From: DASRIA01 sp963768885
GTDB lineage: Bacteria; Actinomycetota; Thermoleophilia; Solirubrobacterales; JBBDJG01
Reading direction: 5' to 3'
Assembly: GCA_963768885.1 (NCBI GenBank)
Contig: CAVYJN010000007.1
Span: 248,001 to 312,000 of the forward strand
Length of the DNA: 64,000 nt
Shown here: piece after piece, positions 9,966 to 18,319 of the stretch
How positions within the stretch are numbered: the first letter of the stretch is position 1
How the letters are laid out: each line of letters begins with the position of its first letter
Notes under the pieces: model-generated
The model's input: only the letters and a program-made list of their open reading frames with translations
Told to the model about the DNA's origin: nothing
The model's database searches: none
Translations under genes and position numbers: made by a program

Positions 9966-10957
9966 GCGGCCGCGATGGCACGGCGTTCGTCACCGGCGGC
10001 TCCGGCTTCATCGGCGGCCGCCTGATCCGGCGCCTGGTCGGCGACGGCCGGCGTGTGCGTGCGCTCGCGCGCTCCGATGCCGCGGCCACGAAGGTGTCGG
10101 AGGCCGGCGCCGAGGCCGTGCGGGGGGACTTGGACGACCGCGAGTCCATGCGCCGCGGCGCCGACGGCGCCGACGTGACGTTCCATGCCGCCGCGCACCT
10201 CGGCGAGTGGGGCACCCGGGCGGAGTTCGAGCGCGTGAACGTGCAGGGAACCCGCAACGCCGTCGAGGCGAGCCGGGCCGCGGGCGTGCGCCGCTTCGTG
10301 CACGTCGGGACGGAGGCCGGGCTGCTCGCGGGCCAGCCGCTCGTGAACGTCAACGAGGACGCGCCGCTGCGTCCCGACTCGAAGGCGCTCTACCCGGCGA
10401 CGAAGGCACAGGCCGAGCAGGTCGTGCGCGACGCCGACGGCGATGGGCTGGAGACCGTCGTCGTGCGGCCACGGCTCGTCTGGGGCGCCGGCGACACGAC
10501 GATCCTCCCGAGCCTCGTCGAAGCGGTCGAGAAGGGCCGCTTCGCCTGGATCGGCGGCGGACGGCACCGGACCTCCACCACGCACGTGGACAACGTGGTC
10601 CACGGCCTGCTGCTCGGCGCGGAGCGCGGCCGGGCGGGCGGCGTCTACTTCGTCACCGACGGCGAGCCCGTCGTGTTCCGCGAGTTCGTCACCGAGCTGC
10701 TCGGCACGCAGGGCGTGACCCCCGGCGACCGCAACGTGCCGGCGCCGGTCGCACATGCGATGGCGGCCGGCGCGGAGGGGGTCTGGCGCACCCTCCGGCT
10801 GGGCGGCAGCCCGCCGCTCACGCGCCTGGCCTACTGGCTGTCCGCGCAGGAGTGCACGATCGACATCTCGAGGGCGCGCGCGGAGCTGGGCTACGAGCCG
10901 GTGCGCTCGATCCCCGAGGGCATGGACGAGCTGCGCCGCGCCGTCGACCGCGGCTGA
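9962..10957 (+). CDS. NAD-dependent epimerase/dehydratase (3-beta-HSD-like SDR)
   Basis: This extended short-chain dehydrogenase has 331 residues. The Rossmann glycine motif TGGSGFIGG is at the N-terminus and the catalytic YxxxK is seen in ALYPATKAQ. The C-terminal part is variable and resembles 3-beta-hydroxysteroid dehydrogenase/isomerase and nucleoside-diphosphate-sugar epimerase families. The GTG at 9962 overlaps the stop of the upstream 50-residue gene (GTGA), implying translational coupling. It converges with another epimerase gene with only 4 nt between stops. The substrate (sugar nucleotide, sterol-like or other) is not determinable. Confidence 0.83.
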   Translation: MSGRDGTAFVTGGSGFIGGRLIRRLVGDGRRVRALARSDAAATKVSEAGAEAVRGDLDDRESMRRGADGADVTFHAAAHLGEWGTRAEFERVNVQGTRNAVEASRAAGVRRFVHVGTEAGLLAGQPLVNVNEDAPLRPDSKALYPATKAQAEQVVRDADGDGLETVVVRPRLVWGAGDTTILPSLVEAVEKGRFAWIGGGRHRTSTTHVDNVVHGLLLGAERGRAGGVYFVTDGEPVVFREFVTELLGTQGVTPGDRNVPAPVAHAMAAGAEGVWRTLRLGGSPPLTRLAYWLSAQECTIDISRARAELGYEPVRSIPEGMDELRRAVDRG

Positions 10958-10961
10958 CGAA

Positions 10962-11902
10962 CTAGCCGAGCGCCTCCCGGAAGCCCTGCCGCCAGCTCGG
11001 GTGGCGCGGCTGCCAGCCGAGCGCCTGCTTCGCCTTCTCGTTCGAGGACCCGCGCAGCTGCGTCCCCATGCTCGCCGTGTAGCGGCCCGCGAGCAGGCGC
11101 GCGAGCCAAGCCGGCACGCGCCGCGGCGGCTTCGCCCCGAGCGCCTCCGCGTATGCGGGAACCCACTCGCGCATCGCGGCGGGCTCGTCGTCGACCACGT
11201 TGTAGACGCCCGGCGCGCCGCGCGCGATCGCCGCGACGGTCGCGGCGGCGGCGTCGTCCACGTGGATGAAGGAGAAGACCCCGGTGCCGCCGCCGACGAC
11301 CGGCAGGCGGCGGCGCCTCACCTCGCGGGCGAGGTGGCCGTCCCCCGCGTAGGTCGAACCCGGCCCGTAGAAGAAGCCGTAGCGCAGCACGAGCCCCTCG
11401 ATGCCGTCGGTGCGCGTGACGGCGTCCTCGAGGTCGTGCAGCGCCCGGATGCTGCGCGACCACGGCCACGGCGCGTCGTCCCAGAGCGGCTCGTCCTCGG
11501 TCTTCGGGGCGTCGCCGGTGGGGGCGTAGGCGAACGCGATGCTCTGCGCGACCACGCGCCGCGCGCCCGCCGCCCGCGCCGCCGCGACCAGGTTGCGCGT
11601 CCCCTCGGTGCGGATGCGGTCGTTGCCCGCGGCCTGCTCCTCCATCTTGCGCGGATCGAGGGCGGGCGGCAGGTCGGTCAGCTCGTGCACGACCACCTCG
11701 GGACGCGCGGCCTCGACCGCCGCACGTCAGGCCCGTCGGCGTCGAAGACGTCGGCCACGGCCGGGGCCGCGCCGGCCTCGCGCAGCGCCCCGGCGCGATC
11801 GGCGCGCCGCGTCATCGCCGTCACCTCGTGCCCGGCCTCGACGAGCATCGGAAGCAGGCGGCGCCCGATCACTCCGGTCGCCCCGGCGACGAAGACCCTC
11901 AT
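10962..11902 (-). CDS. NAD-dependent epimerase/dehydratase, frameshifted as sequenced
   Basis: The protein starts MRVFVAGATGVIGRRLLP with a typical Rossmann motif and resumes in another frame as VVHELTDLPPALDPRKM through to the C-terminus GFREALG. The break is near 11723-11732. Removing one G from a GGGC run and one nearby T restores DGLTAAVEAARPEVVVHEL, which fits the family, so two inserted bases are the simplest cause. Active-site regions seen are SIAFAYAP and LRYGFFYGPG. The ATG at 11902 overlaps the upstream membrane protein stop as ATGA. The substrate is unknown. It is either a real gene with sequence errors or a recent pseudogene. Confidence 0.75.
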
Positions 11903-12303
11903 GCCGGCGCCCGGCGGCCCGCGGCCTCGCGCATCAGATAGGCGAACGCGAGCGTCAGCAGCAGCAGGCTGAAGAAGTTGAACGGCCCCTGCCAGCTCGG
12001 GTCGGTCTCGCCGATGTCGAACAGGTGGTTGATCGTGTGCAGGGCGCTCTGCGCGAGCGCCGCGAACAGGACCGGCACGCGCCACGACGGGCGGCCCACG
12101 GCCGCGAGCAGCGCGATTCCGATGCCGGCCTGGAAGGTCGCGATGTCACGCAGGAAGTGCTCGTCGGCGGGCCCGAACGGCGCGACCTTGTCGACGAAGG
12201 AGCCGGGGTCGATCGCGAGCCACAGGCCGATCGCGAGCTGGGTCAGGCCGAGCACTCCGAGCGCGAGGCGCATCCTCGGCTCGGTCAGGTGTCCTGCACG
12301 CAT
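11899..12303 (-). CDS. Small multi-pass membrane protein (about four helices)
   Basis: This 134-residue protein has hydrophobic stretches at roughly residues 11-31, 50-70, 73-92 and 105-125, for example LGVLGLTQLAIGLWLAI and FFSLLLLTLAFAYLM. It resembles DUF4345/DoxX-like small integral membrane proteins of actinobacteria, but I cannot name a function. AAAGGAG precedes the ATG at 12303. It is the first gene of a two-gene unit with the epimerase at 10962-11902 (ATGA overlap), so it may act with that enzyme at the membrane; that is inference. Confidence 0.65.
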   Translation of the reverse strand: MRAGHLTEPRMRLALGVLGLTQLAIGLWLAIDPGSFVDKVAPFGPADEHFLRDIATFQAGIGIALLAAVGRPSWRVPVLFAALAQSALHTINHLFDIGETDPSWQGPFNFFSLLLLTLAFAYLMREAAGRRAPA

Positions 12304-12388
12304 TCCGCTCCTTTCGCCGTGGTGAGGCCGCGACGATTCTGTCGCATACGCCCCGGAGGCAGTGTGACCGCTGCCATACTTGGGCGGC

Positions 12389-12577
12389 ATGTCGCGGCCG
12401 CGTGCAGGCCTGTGTGACCAATGCCGCCACCAGCGGCTCGTGCCCAACACGCGCGGCTCCACGTTCTCGCTGTGCGAGCGCTCCCGCACCGACCCGGGCT
12501 TCCCGCGATACCCGCGCCTGCCGGTCGTGGAATGCCGCGGCTACGAGTCTCGCGGCGACCCGGAAGAGGAACCGTGA
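12389..12577 (+). CDS. Small Cys-containing zinc-ribbon-like protein
   Basis: This 62-residue protein starts MSRPRAGLCDQCRHQRLV and contains LCERSRTDP and VECRGYE. The CxxC followed by two further Cys suggests one bound zinc. Similar short proteins occur widely in actinobacteria without known function. An alternative TTG start lies 9 nt upstream. The stop overlaps the GTG of the next gene (GTGA). CATACT lies 8 nt before the ATG and may be a leaderless -10. Confidence 0.6.
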   Translation: MSRPRAGLCDQCRHQRLVPNTRGSTFSLCERSRTDPGFPRYPRLPVVECRGYESRGDPEEEP

Positions 12578-13554
12578 GCCGCGCGACCATCGTGGTCGTG
12601 GTGCTCGTCCTGCTGCTCGGCGCGGGCGGCGCGGCGCTCGTCCTGGCGGACGGGGAGAACGGCGATGCCGCCGGGGGCGGATGGACCGCATTGCGCTCCG
12701 CGCAGCTCAGCCGCACCGAGGTCGCGGCCGCGCGCATCGGGCGCTTCGTCTACGTGATGGGCGGGTTCGAGCAGCGCTCGGGCGCCACGACCGCGGCGGT
12801 CGAGCGCTACGACATCGCGCGCGATCGCTGGCGCCGTGTGCGGCCGATGCCGGTCGCGCTCAACCATCCCGCGGCGACGGCGCACCGCGGCGCGGTGTAC
12901 GTGGTCGGCGGCTACACGGGCCGCGGCGATCTGCGCGGCGAGGTGTCCTCGCTGCTGCGCTACGACCCGCGCCGCGACCGCTGGTCGCGCCTGCCGAACG
13001 CCCCCACCAGGCGGGCCGCGCTGGCCGTCGGCGCGATCGCGGGGAAGCTCTACGCCGCGGGAGGCGCCAACACGCGCGACGGCGCGCTCGCGCGGCTCGA
13101 GATCTACGACATCGCGCGCCGGCGCTGGACGCGCGGTCCCGACATGGGCCGCGCGCGCGAGCATCTCGCCGGGACGGTCGCGGGCGGGGCGTTCTACGTG
13201 TTGGCGGGCCGCGTCACCGGCCAGGGGAACTTCAAGACCGTCGAGCGCTACGTGCCGCGGGCCCGCCGCTGGGAGCGGCTGCCCGACATGCGCAAGCCGC
13301 GCGGCGGAATCGCCGCAGCGACGGTCGCCGGCCGCGTGATCGTGGCCGGCGGCGAGGAGGCCGGCGGCACGATCGGTGAGGTCGAGGCCTACGACCCCGC
13401 GACCCGCGCCTGGACCCGCCTGCCCCGCATGAGGACTCCGCGCCACGGGCTCGGCGTCGTGGCCCGCGGGAACCGCGTGTACGCGATCGAGGGCGGCCCG
13501 ACGCCGGGCTTCGACTTCTCGAACGCGATCGAGGCACTCGACGTGCGCCGATGA
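12574..13554 (+). CDS. Membrane-anchored kelch-repeat beta-propeller protein
   Basis: The 326-residue product starts with a signal-anchor (ATIVVVVLVLLLGAGGAALVL), so the rest should face outside. About six kelch-type repeats follow. Each has a hydrophobic-GG turn and a Y...W pattern, such as VYVMGGFE...YDIARDRW, VYVVGGYT...YDPRRDRW and VIVAGGEE...YDPATRAW. This should form a six-bladed propeller, usually a binding module. No catalytic residues are evident. The GTG overlaps the preceding small gene. Its stop codon directly abuts the stop of the convergent flavoprotein gene at 13555. Confidence 0.8.
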   Translation: MSRATIVVVVLVLLLGAGGAALVLADGENGDAAGGGWTALRSAQLSRTEVAAARIGRFVYVMGGFEQRSGATTAAVERYDIARDRWRRVRPMPVALNHPAATAHRGAVYVVGGYTGRGDLRGEVSSLLRYDPRRDRWSRLPNAPTRRAALAVGAIAGKLYAAGGANTRDGALARLEIYDIARRRWTRGPDMGRAREHLAGTVAGGAFYVLAGRVTGQGNFKTVERYVPRARRWERLPDMRKPRGGIAAATVAGRVIVAGGEEAGGTIGEVEAYDPATRAWTRLPRMRTPRHGLGVVARGNRVYAIEGGPTPGFDFSNAIEALDVRR

Positions 13555-14790
13555 CTACCCCAACTCGGCGATGTCGGCGGCCGTGTCCTCGATCCGCGCG
13601 CGCAACGCGCCGATGTCCGTTTTCTCCTTCAGGAGGCGCGCCGCGACCGCGAGGTCGTCGGAGCGGCCCACCGTGAGCGCGGCGGCGAGCCGCGCGTCCT
13701 TCACGTAGAACGCCGTGAACTTGCCGTCCGCGAGGCTCCCGCGCAGCCAGACCTCGTCCCACTCGCTCGCCGGGCCGACGTACTCCATGCTCGCCCAGTC
13801 GGCGAGGTCGGACCAGAAGTAGGGCACGACGTCGTACTCCTGCTCGTTGCCGAGCATGTTGAGCGCGGCGTACTTGCCCTGGTTGAAGGCGACGTCCCAG
13901 TGCTCGATGCGCAGGCGGCGCCCGTGCACGACGCTGTCGTACTCGGCGATGTCCCCGGCCGCGAAGATGCCGGGCGCGCTCGTCTCCAGGCAGCGATCGA
14001 CCAGGACGCCGCTGTCGGTCTCGAGCCCCGCACGCTGCGCGAGCATGATGTCCGGCGACACGCCGGCCCCGATCACGACGAAGTCGCAGTCCACCGTGAG
14101 GCCGGACTTGGTCACGACTCGTTCGACCCGGTCGCCGGACCCCTCGAAGCGCTCCAGCTCCTGCGAGCCGTGGACGCGCACGCCGTGCGACGTGAGCGTG
14201 TCCTCGAAGAAGCGGCCGACCTCGGGTCCGCACATGCGCTCGAGCGTGGTCGACTCGAGCATGATCAGCTCGCACTGCCTGCCGAGCGCCGTGAACGAAG
14301 CCGCCAGCTCCGTGCCGATGTAGCTCCCGCCGATCAGCGCGATGCGTTCGGCGCGCTCCAGCTCGGCGCGCAGCGCATCCGAGTTGCGCAGCGTGCGCAG
14401 GTAGTGGATCCCGTCGAGCTGCGCCCCCTCGGCGCGCAGGATGCGCACGTTCGAACCCGTCGCGAGCAGAGCCTTGTCGAAGCGGACCTCGTCCTTGGTG
14501 GAGAGCTTCGCCGTGCGCGACTCGACGTCGAGCCCGGTGACGCTGGTGCGCGTCAGCAGCTCGACGCGCTGCTCGGTGTACCAGTCGTCGGGCCGGAAGA
14601 GGATGTCCTCGCGCGACTCCTCGCCGCGCAGGTACGTCTTCGTGAGGGGCGGGCGGTTGTAGGGCGGGTCGGGCTCGCGCCCGACCATCAGGATGTCGCC
14701 GTCGGCTCCCTGCTCGCGCAGGTGGCGCGCGCAGTTCGCGGCCGCCATGCCCGCGCCGACGAGCAGGAACTCGACCCGGCGCTCAGCCAC
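13555..14790 (-). CDS. Ferredoxin/rubredoxin-NAD(+) reductase-like flavoprotein
   Basis: This 411-residue two-dinucleotide-binding flavoprotein has an FAD motif LLVGAGMAAANCARHL, a second NAD motif LIGGSYIGTELA, the FAD-closing motif IFAAGDIAEYD and a reductase C-terminal domain. It matches the family that reduces ferredoxins of P450 or dioxygenase systems, and also apoptosis-inducing-factor-like oxidoreductases. The GTG start lies 8 nt inside the upstream haloalkane dehalogenase gene, so the two are co-translated. A cytochrome P450 gene lies 4 kb away; using this protein as its reductase is possible but unproven. Confidence 0.85.
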   Translation of the reverse strand: MAERRVEFLLVGAGMAAANCARHLREQGADGDILMVGREPDPPYNRPPLTKTYLRGEESREDILFRPDDWYTEQRVELLTRTSVTGLDVESRTAKLSTKDEVRFDKALLATGSNVRILRAEGAQLDGIHYLRTLRNSDALRAELERAERIALIGGSYIGTELAASFTALGRQCELIMLESTTLERMCGPEVGRFFEDTLTSHGVRVHGSQELERFEGSGDRVERVVTKSGLTVDCDFVVIGAGVSPDIMLAQRAGLETDSGVLVDRCLETSAPGIFAAGDIAEYDSVVHGRRLRIEHWDVAFNQGKYAALNMLGNEQEYDVVPYFWSDLADWASMEYVGPASEWDEVWLRGSLADGKFTAFYVKDARLAAALTVGRSDDLAVAARLLKEKTDIGALRARIEDTAADIAELG

Positions 14791-15658
14791 CCGCGAGGAA
14801 CCGGTTGATCTCCACCGCGATCTCCTCGCCCTTGTCCTCCTGGAGGAAGTGGGCGGCGCCCTCGATCACGCACAGCTCGCCCGCGCCCGGGACCAGGTCG
14901 ACGAACCGCTGCCCCGCCTTGAGGGGGAAGATCGGGTCCGAGTCCCCGAAGCACACCAGCGCGGGCTTTTCCCACTCGGCCAGCCGCTCGCGCACGGCGT
15001 TCATCTCCGCAGCACCGGGCGCGTCGGGAGAGGTCGGCACGAGCAGCGGGAACATTGCGACGCCCGCCTTCGACTCGGCGTTCGGCCAGGGCGCCTCGTA
15101 GGCGCTCACGACGTTCTCCGGGACGTCGGTCGCCGTCGCCCCGTTGATGATGAAGCCGACCGGGAGGTCGGGGTTGCGCTCGGCGAAGTTGCGCCACCTC
15201 ATGAACGCCTCGTTCACCTGGCCGGCGAAGAGCCCGGTGTTCATGATCACCAGGCGCTCGACCCGGTCGGGGTTCTCGACCGCCCAGCGCAGCCCGATCG
15301 GCCCGCCCCAGTCCTGCACGACGACGGTCGCGTCGCGCACGTCCAGCATCTCCAGCAGCTGCGCCATGATGCCGACGTGCCGGTCGTAGCTGTACCAGTC
15401 GCGGTCGGTGGGCTTGTCGGAGCGCCCGAATCCGGCGTAGTCGGGACAGATCACCCGGTGCCCTCCGGACACGAGGGGCCAGATCATCTTGCGGTAGAGG
15501 TATGACCAGGTCGGCTCCCCGTGGAAGCAGACGATCGGCGCGCCCTTGCCCTCGTCGACGTAGTGGATCCGCAGCCCGTCGACCTCGGCATAATGCGGCT
15601 CGTGTTCGAATCCGGGCAGGTCTTCGAAGCGCTCGTCTGGGGTCCGGAAGGCGTCCAC
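14783..15658 (-). CDS. Haloalkane dehalogenase (HLD-I/DhlA-like alpha/beta hydrolase)
   Basis: The 291-residue protein carries the dehalogenase signature HGEPTWSYLYRKM and the nucleophile Asp116 in VVVQDWGGP, whose adjacent Trp is the halide-binding residue. A catalytic acid lies in GDSDPIFP and a His near residue 270 in GAAHFLQED. These separate it from esterases, which have Ser as nucleophile. The family hydrolyses terminal carbon-halogen bonds to alcohol and halide. I chose the GTG at 15658 because VDAFRTPDERF aligns with known N-termini and GGAGTAGG precedes it; an upstream extension to 15796 looks non-coding. The true substrate may be natural, not anthropogenic. Confidence 0.85.
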   Translation of the reverse strand: MDAFRTPDERFEDLPGFEHEPHYAEVDGLRIHYVDEGKGAPIVCFHGEPTWSYLYRKMIWPLVSGGHRVICPDYAGFGRSDKPTDRDWYSYDRHVGIMAQLLEMLDVRDATVVVQDWGGPIGLRWAVENPDRVERLVIMNTGLFAGQVNEAFMRWRNFAERNPDLPVGFIINGATATDVPENVVSAYEAPWPNAESKAGVAMFPLLVPTSPDAPGAAEMNAVRERLAEWEKPALVCFGDSDPIFPLKAGQRFVDLVPGAGELCVIEGAAHFLQEDKGEEIAVEINRFLAGG

Positions 15659-15799
15659 GAAGGGCGCTAGCCTACTCCAGCCGGCGCGGCCGGAGACCGT
15701 GTCGTTAGTGCGGCCGCGGCAGCGGGTAGTAGTCCACCGTCTTGCAGACACGCATCCGAGCACTCGCCCAGCGACATCAGTGATTCGCGCCCACACCTC

Positions 15800-16162
15800 A
15801 TGACCTCGGTCCCCGCAGGCTCAGGAGATGGGCGTGCGCTGATCGTATCCGTCACCGAGCAGGACGATTCGCTGCGGGTCACCGTCACGGGCGAGCTCGA
15901 CGTCTCGACCGTCCCGGCGTTCAACAAGGAGCTCGCGGAGCTGCGCCACGCCTCCGCGCGCACCGTCGTGCTCGACCTGAGCGGCACCACTTTCATGGAC
16001 TCGACCGGGCTGTCGGCCGTGCTCGTCGCGGAGATGCATGCCCGCATGAGGGGTCAGCGCTTCGTGGTCGTGGCGGGGCCCCCGCACGTCCACGAGCTGT
16101 TCAAGCTCACCGGCGTCGACAACTTCCTCGAGGTCGTCGGCCCCGGGGACGCGCCGGCCTAG
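15800..16162 (+). CDS. STAS-domain anti-sigma factor antagonist
   Basis: This single STAS domain of 120 residues has the conserved phosphorylatable serine in TFMDSTGLSAVL. In SpoIIAA/RsbV-type partner switching, the unphosphorylated antagonist binds an anti-sigma kinase and frees a sigma factor. No kinase, phosphatase or sigma gene is adjacent, so the partner is elsewhere. It is divergent from the dehalogenase and converges with the GT92 gene 8 nt away. Confidence 0.9.
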   Translation: MTSVPAGSGDGRALIVSVTEQDDSLRVTVTGELDVSTVPAFNKELAELRHASARTVVLDLSGTTFMDSTGLSAVLVAEMHARMRGQRFVVVAGPPHVHELFKLTGVDNFLEVVGPGDAPA

Positions 16163-16170
16163 CGACCCCG

Positions 16171-17058
16171 TCAGGCGCGGCGCGTGCTCGCGATCGCGCG
16201 GCCGTCGACGCGCGCGAGCTCCTCCCGCACCGCGGGCAGGTACATCTGGATCGTGCGGTCCTCGACCTCGTCGAGCGCCGCCAGCATGCGGGCGACGGCC
16301 CCTTCGCCGTACACGCGCATCCGGCCGTTGTCCACCCGCGGGCGCATCTGCTTCCGTTGCAGCTCCTCCTCGGACTTGGTGACGTAGTGGTTCACCCGCA
16401 GGCGCTCGAAGGAAACCTCGTCCGTCTTGCTGTAGGGAGACCCCGGCCGGCCTTCGACCGGATGGTGGTTCTCGTCGACCACGACGTGCGGGTCGCCGTG
16501 GAAGATGAAGAAGTGGGCCAGGCAGAAGTTGCGAACGCGACGCGGGTCGATCACGCACTTGATCAAGCGGTTGCGCTCGGGGTCGTCGGTGCGGCGCGTG
16601 TACGACTCGATCACGAGGGCGTCCGGCTTGGTCTTGTGACCCGAGGCGCCGAAGTTCGCCCAGTTCGCGCCCACGCCGGGCCAGCGCTCGTACTCGGCGA
16701 GCAGGTCGGGCAGCGGGCGGCCGAGCGGCGAGAACAGGAACTCGTCGAGGTCGAGGAACGCGATCCAGCGCGACTCGTGCGCGTGGTTCTGGATGCAGTG
16801 CTGGAACGTCGCGGCCTGGGTCGCCTCGCCCGTGACGACGTTCGGGGGCAGGCAGTCCGGCCACTCGTGCAACTCGACGACGCCCTCCTCGATGTAGGGC
16901 GCGAGCGCTTGGCGGTGCCCATCCTCGGAGCTGCGGTTGTTGTAGAGGAAGAAGCGCTCGACGCCCACGACGCGATGAAACGCGACCCACTCCCGCAGAT
17001 AGGGCCCCTCGTCGCGATAGACGGCGCAGACGGAGAGGTAATGCGGCTGCGCGCTCAG
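16171..17058 (-). CDS. GT92 (DUF23)-like glycosyltransferase with a CTG start
   Basis: This is a paralogue of the protein at 8940. It shares YLSVCAVYR, VGVERFFLYNNRSSEDG, the metal-site motif AFLDLDEFLF and a C-terminal RVNHYVTKS. The nearest ATG-, GTG- or TTG-start would cut off the conserved YLSVCAVYRDEGPYLREW segment. The only suitable upstream start is CTG at 17058-17056, which overlaps the previous gene's TGA as CTGA. It has GGAGG 9 nt before it and gives an N-terminus (SAQPHYLSV) of nearly the same length as the paralogue. Translational coupling to the SnoaL-methyltransferase is therefore likely. Sugar donor and acceptor are unknown. Confidence 0.8.
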   Translation of the reverse strand: MSAQPHYLSVCAVYRDEGPYLREWVAFHRVVGVERFFLYNNRSSEDGHRQALAPYIEEGVVELHEWPDCLPPNVVTGEATQAATFQHCIQNHAHESRWIAFLDLDEFLFSPLGRPLPDLLAEYERWPGVGANWANFGASGHKTKPDALVIESYTRRTDDPERNRLIKCVIDPRRVRNFCLAHFFIFHGDPHVVVDENHHPVEGRPGSPYSKTDEVSFERLRVNHYVTKSEEELQRKQMRPRVDNGRMRVYGEGAVARMLAALDEVEDRTIQMYLPAVREELARVDGRAIASTRRA

Positions 17059-18143
17059 GCGGCGTGCCCTCCGAGCGATGCCGCCTCGGAGTCGAACGGT
17101 GGGGGCAGCAGCGGCTCGATCACCGCCCAGTCGTACTCCAGGCGCGCGAGCCGGGCCGGCTTGTCCTCCTCCACCCAGCCGTAGTCGAGTGAGCGGTAGC
17201 GGGCTTCGATCTCGTCGTAGGAATCGGACAGGACCGTCGACTCGGGATCGAGCCCGGTGATGATGCCCATGCCCGCGGGACGCACATCGATCGCGGCGAC
17301 CCGCAGGTCCGGCCGCTGCTCGCGCAGGCAGGGAATCAACTTCCAGACGTCGCCGCTCCAGGCCACGGTCTTTCGCTCCCGTTCGGCGTGGTCGCGCAAC
17401 AGCGGGTAGCAGTCGTGCACGAGGACCACGGAGTTCTCCCCGCAGTAGGGCTCGAGGTTCACGAAGTCCCGCAGCGCGAACTCGAACAGGTGCATGCCGT
17501 CGATGAAGGCGAAGTCGACCGGCAGTCCGCCGAGCTCCTCCCTCAGGTCGTGCCGCTCGAAGAAGTCGTCGCTGGTGAGCGTGAAGATCTTCGACGCATT
17601 CTCCAGCACCGGATCGGAGACGATCGGCTCCGGGTCGATACCGATGCTTCTCGTGTCAGGCCGCACGCGGCCGAGCGAGCGGCCGGCGTGGACGCCGATC
17701 TCCACGTATGTGCGGGGGCGCAGCCGCTCGTGCAGGCGCTCCAGCAACGCGAAGTAGCCGACGGCGGCGTTCACCGCGTCGGCTTGGCGCACGTGCACCT
17801 CCATGCGCTCGGCACCGTGCGGGCCCATCCTCCAGTAATGCGCGCGCTGGCGTTCGCCGCGGACGCCGGCCTGTGGGTCGCGGTGCACCTCGCGCAGTCG
17901 CACGACGACGCGATCTCCGAGATCGATGAACTCCTCCGGCTCGAGCCGCCAGGCGTGCCAGCCGAGCCGGTCCATACGGGCCAGCATCCGCTCACGCTGA
18001 TAGCGCACCGGTGCAACGGCTTTCGGCGACTCGAGCCACTCGACCTCAGGGGCGAGCACCCGCTCGAACGCGCTCGGGCCTTCTCCCTCGAACGACTCGT
18101 AGGCGCCCTTCAACAGCGCCACGTTCGCCTTGCCGTCGGTCAA
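17055..18143 (-). CDS. SnoaL-like domain fused to a class I SAM methyltransferase
   Basis: The 362-residue product has two parts. The N-terminal ~125 residues form an NTF2/SnoaL-like fold (ALLKGAYESFEGEGPSAFER, LAPEVEWLESP, RVVVRLREVHRD). The C-terminal part is a methyltransferase of the Methyltransf_24 type, with the SAM motif TYVEIGVHAGRSLGRV, an acidic IGIDPEP, FAFIDGMHLFEFALRDF and VLVHDCYP. The TTG at 18143 is chosen because AGGAG lies 6 nt upstream. The stop overlaps a CTG start of a GT92 gene. A SnoaL-methyltransferase-glycosyltransferase pairing suggests small-molecule or glycan tailoring; the substrate is not known. Confidence 0.78.
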   Translation of the reverse strand: MTDGKANVALLKGAYESFEGEGPSAFERVLAPEVEWLESPKAVAPVRYQRERMLARMDRLGWHAWRLEPEEFIDLGDRVVVRLREVHRDPQAGVRGERQRAHYWRMGPHGAERMEVHVRQADAVNAAVGYFALLERLHERLRPRTYVEIGVHAGRSLGRVRPDTRSIGIDPEPIVSDPVLENASKIFTLTSDDFFERHDLREELGGLPVDFAFIDGMHLFEFALRDFVNLEPYCGENSVVLVHDCYPLLRDHAERERKTVAWSGDVWKLIPCLREQRPDLRVAAIDVRPAGMGIITGLDPESTVLSDSYDEIEARYRSLDYGWVEEDKPARLARLEYDWAVIEPLLPPPFDSEAASLGGHAA

Positions 18144-18319
18144 CGCTTCTCCTGATGCATGGTGTCGGGCCGACCGCGCCGCAGGCCGCCGCCCTGCATC
18201 AACCGTACTAGACGGGCAGCGCTGCGACCCGACCTTCGGCGCTGAGCACCGCCGAGCGGTAGCGTTCCGGGCAGCGGCACTCCGTGTTGCTTTCCGATGC
18301 CCGCGAGAAGGGGGTCCAT

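Noticed and set aside
15659..15796. Upstream extension of the haloalkane dehalogenase to an ATG at 15796
   Set aside because: The added residues are Arg/Thr-rich and unlike the family, whereas the GTG at 15658 aligns with known N-termini and has a ribosome site.
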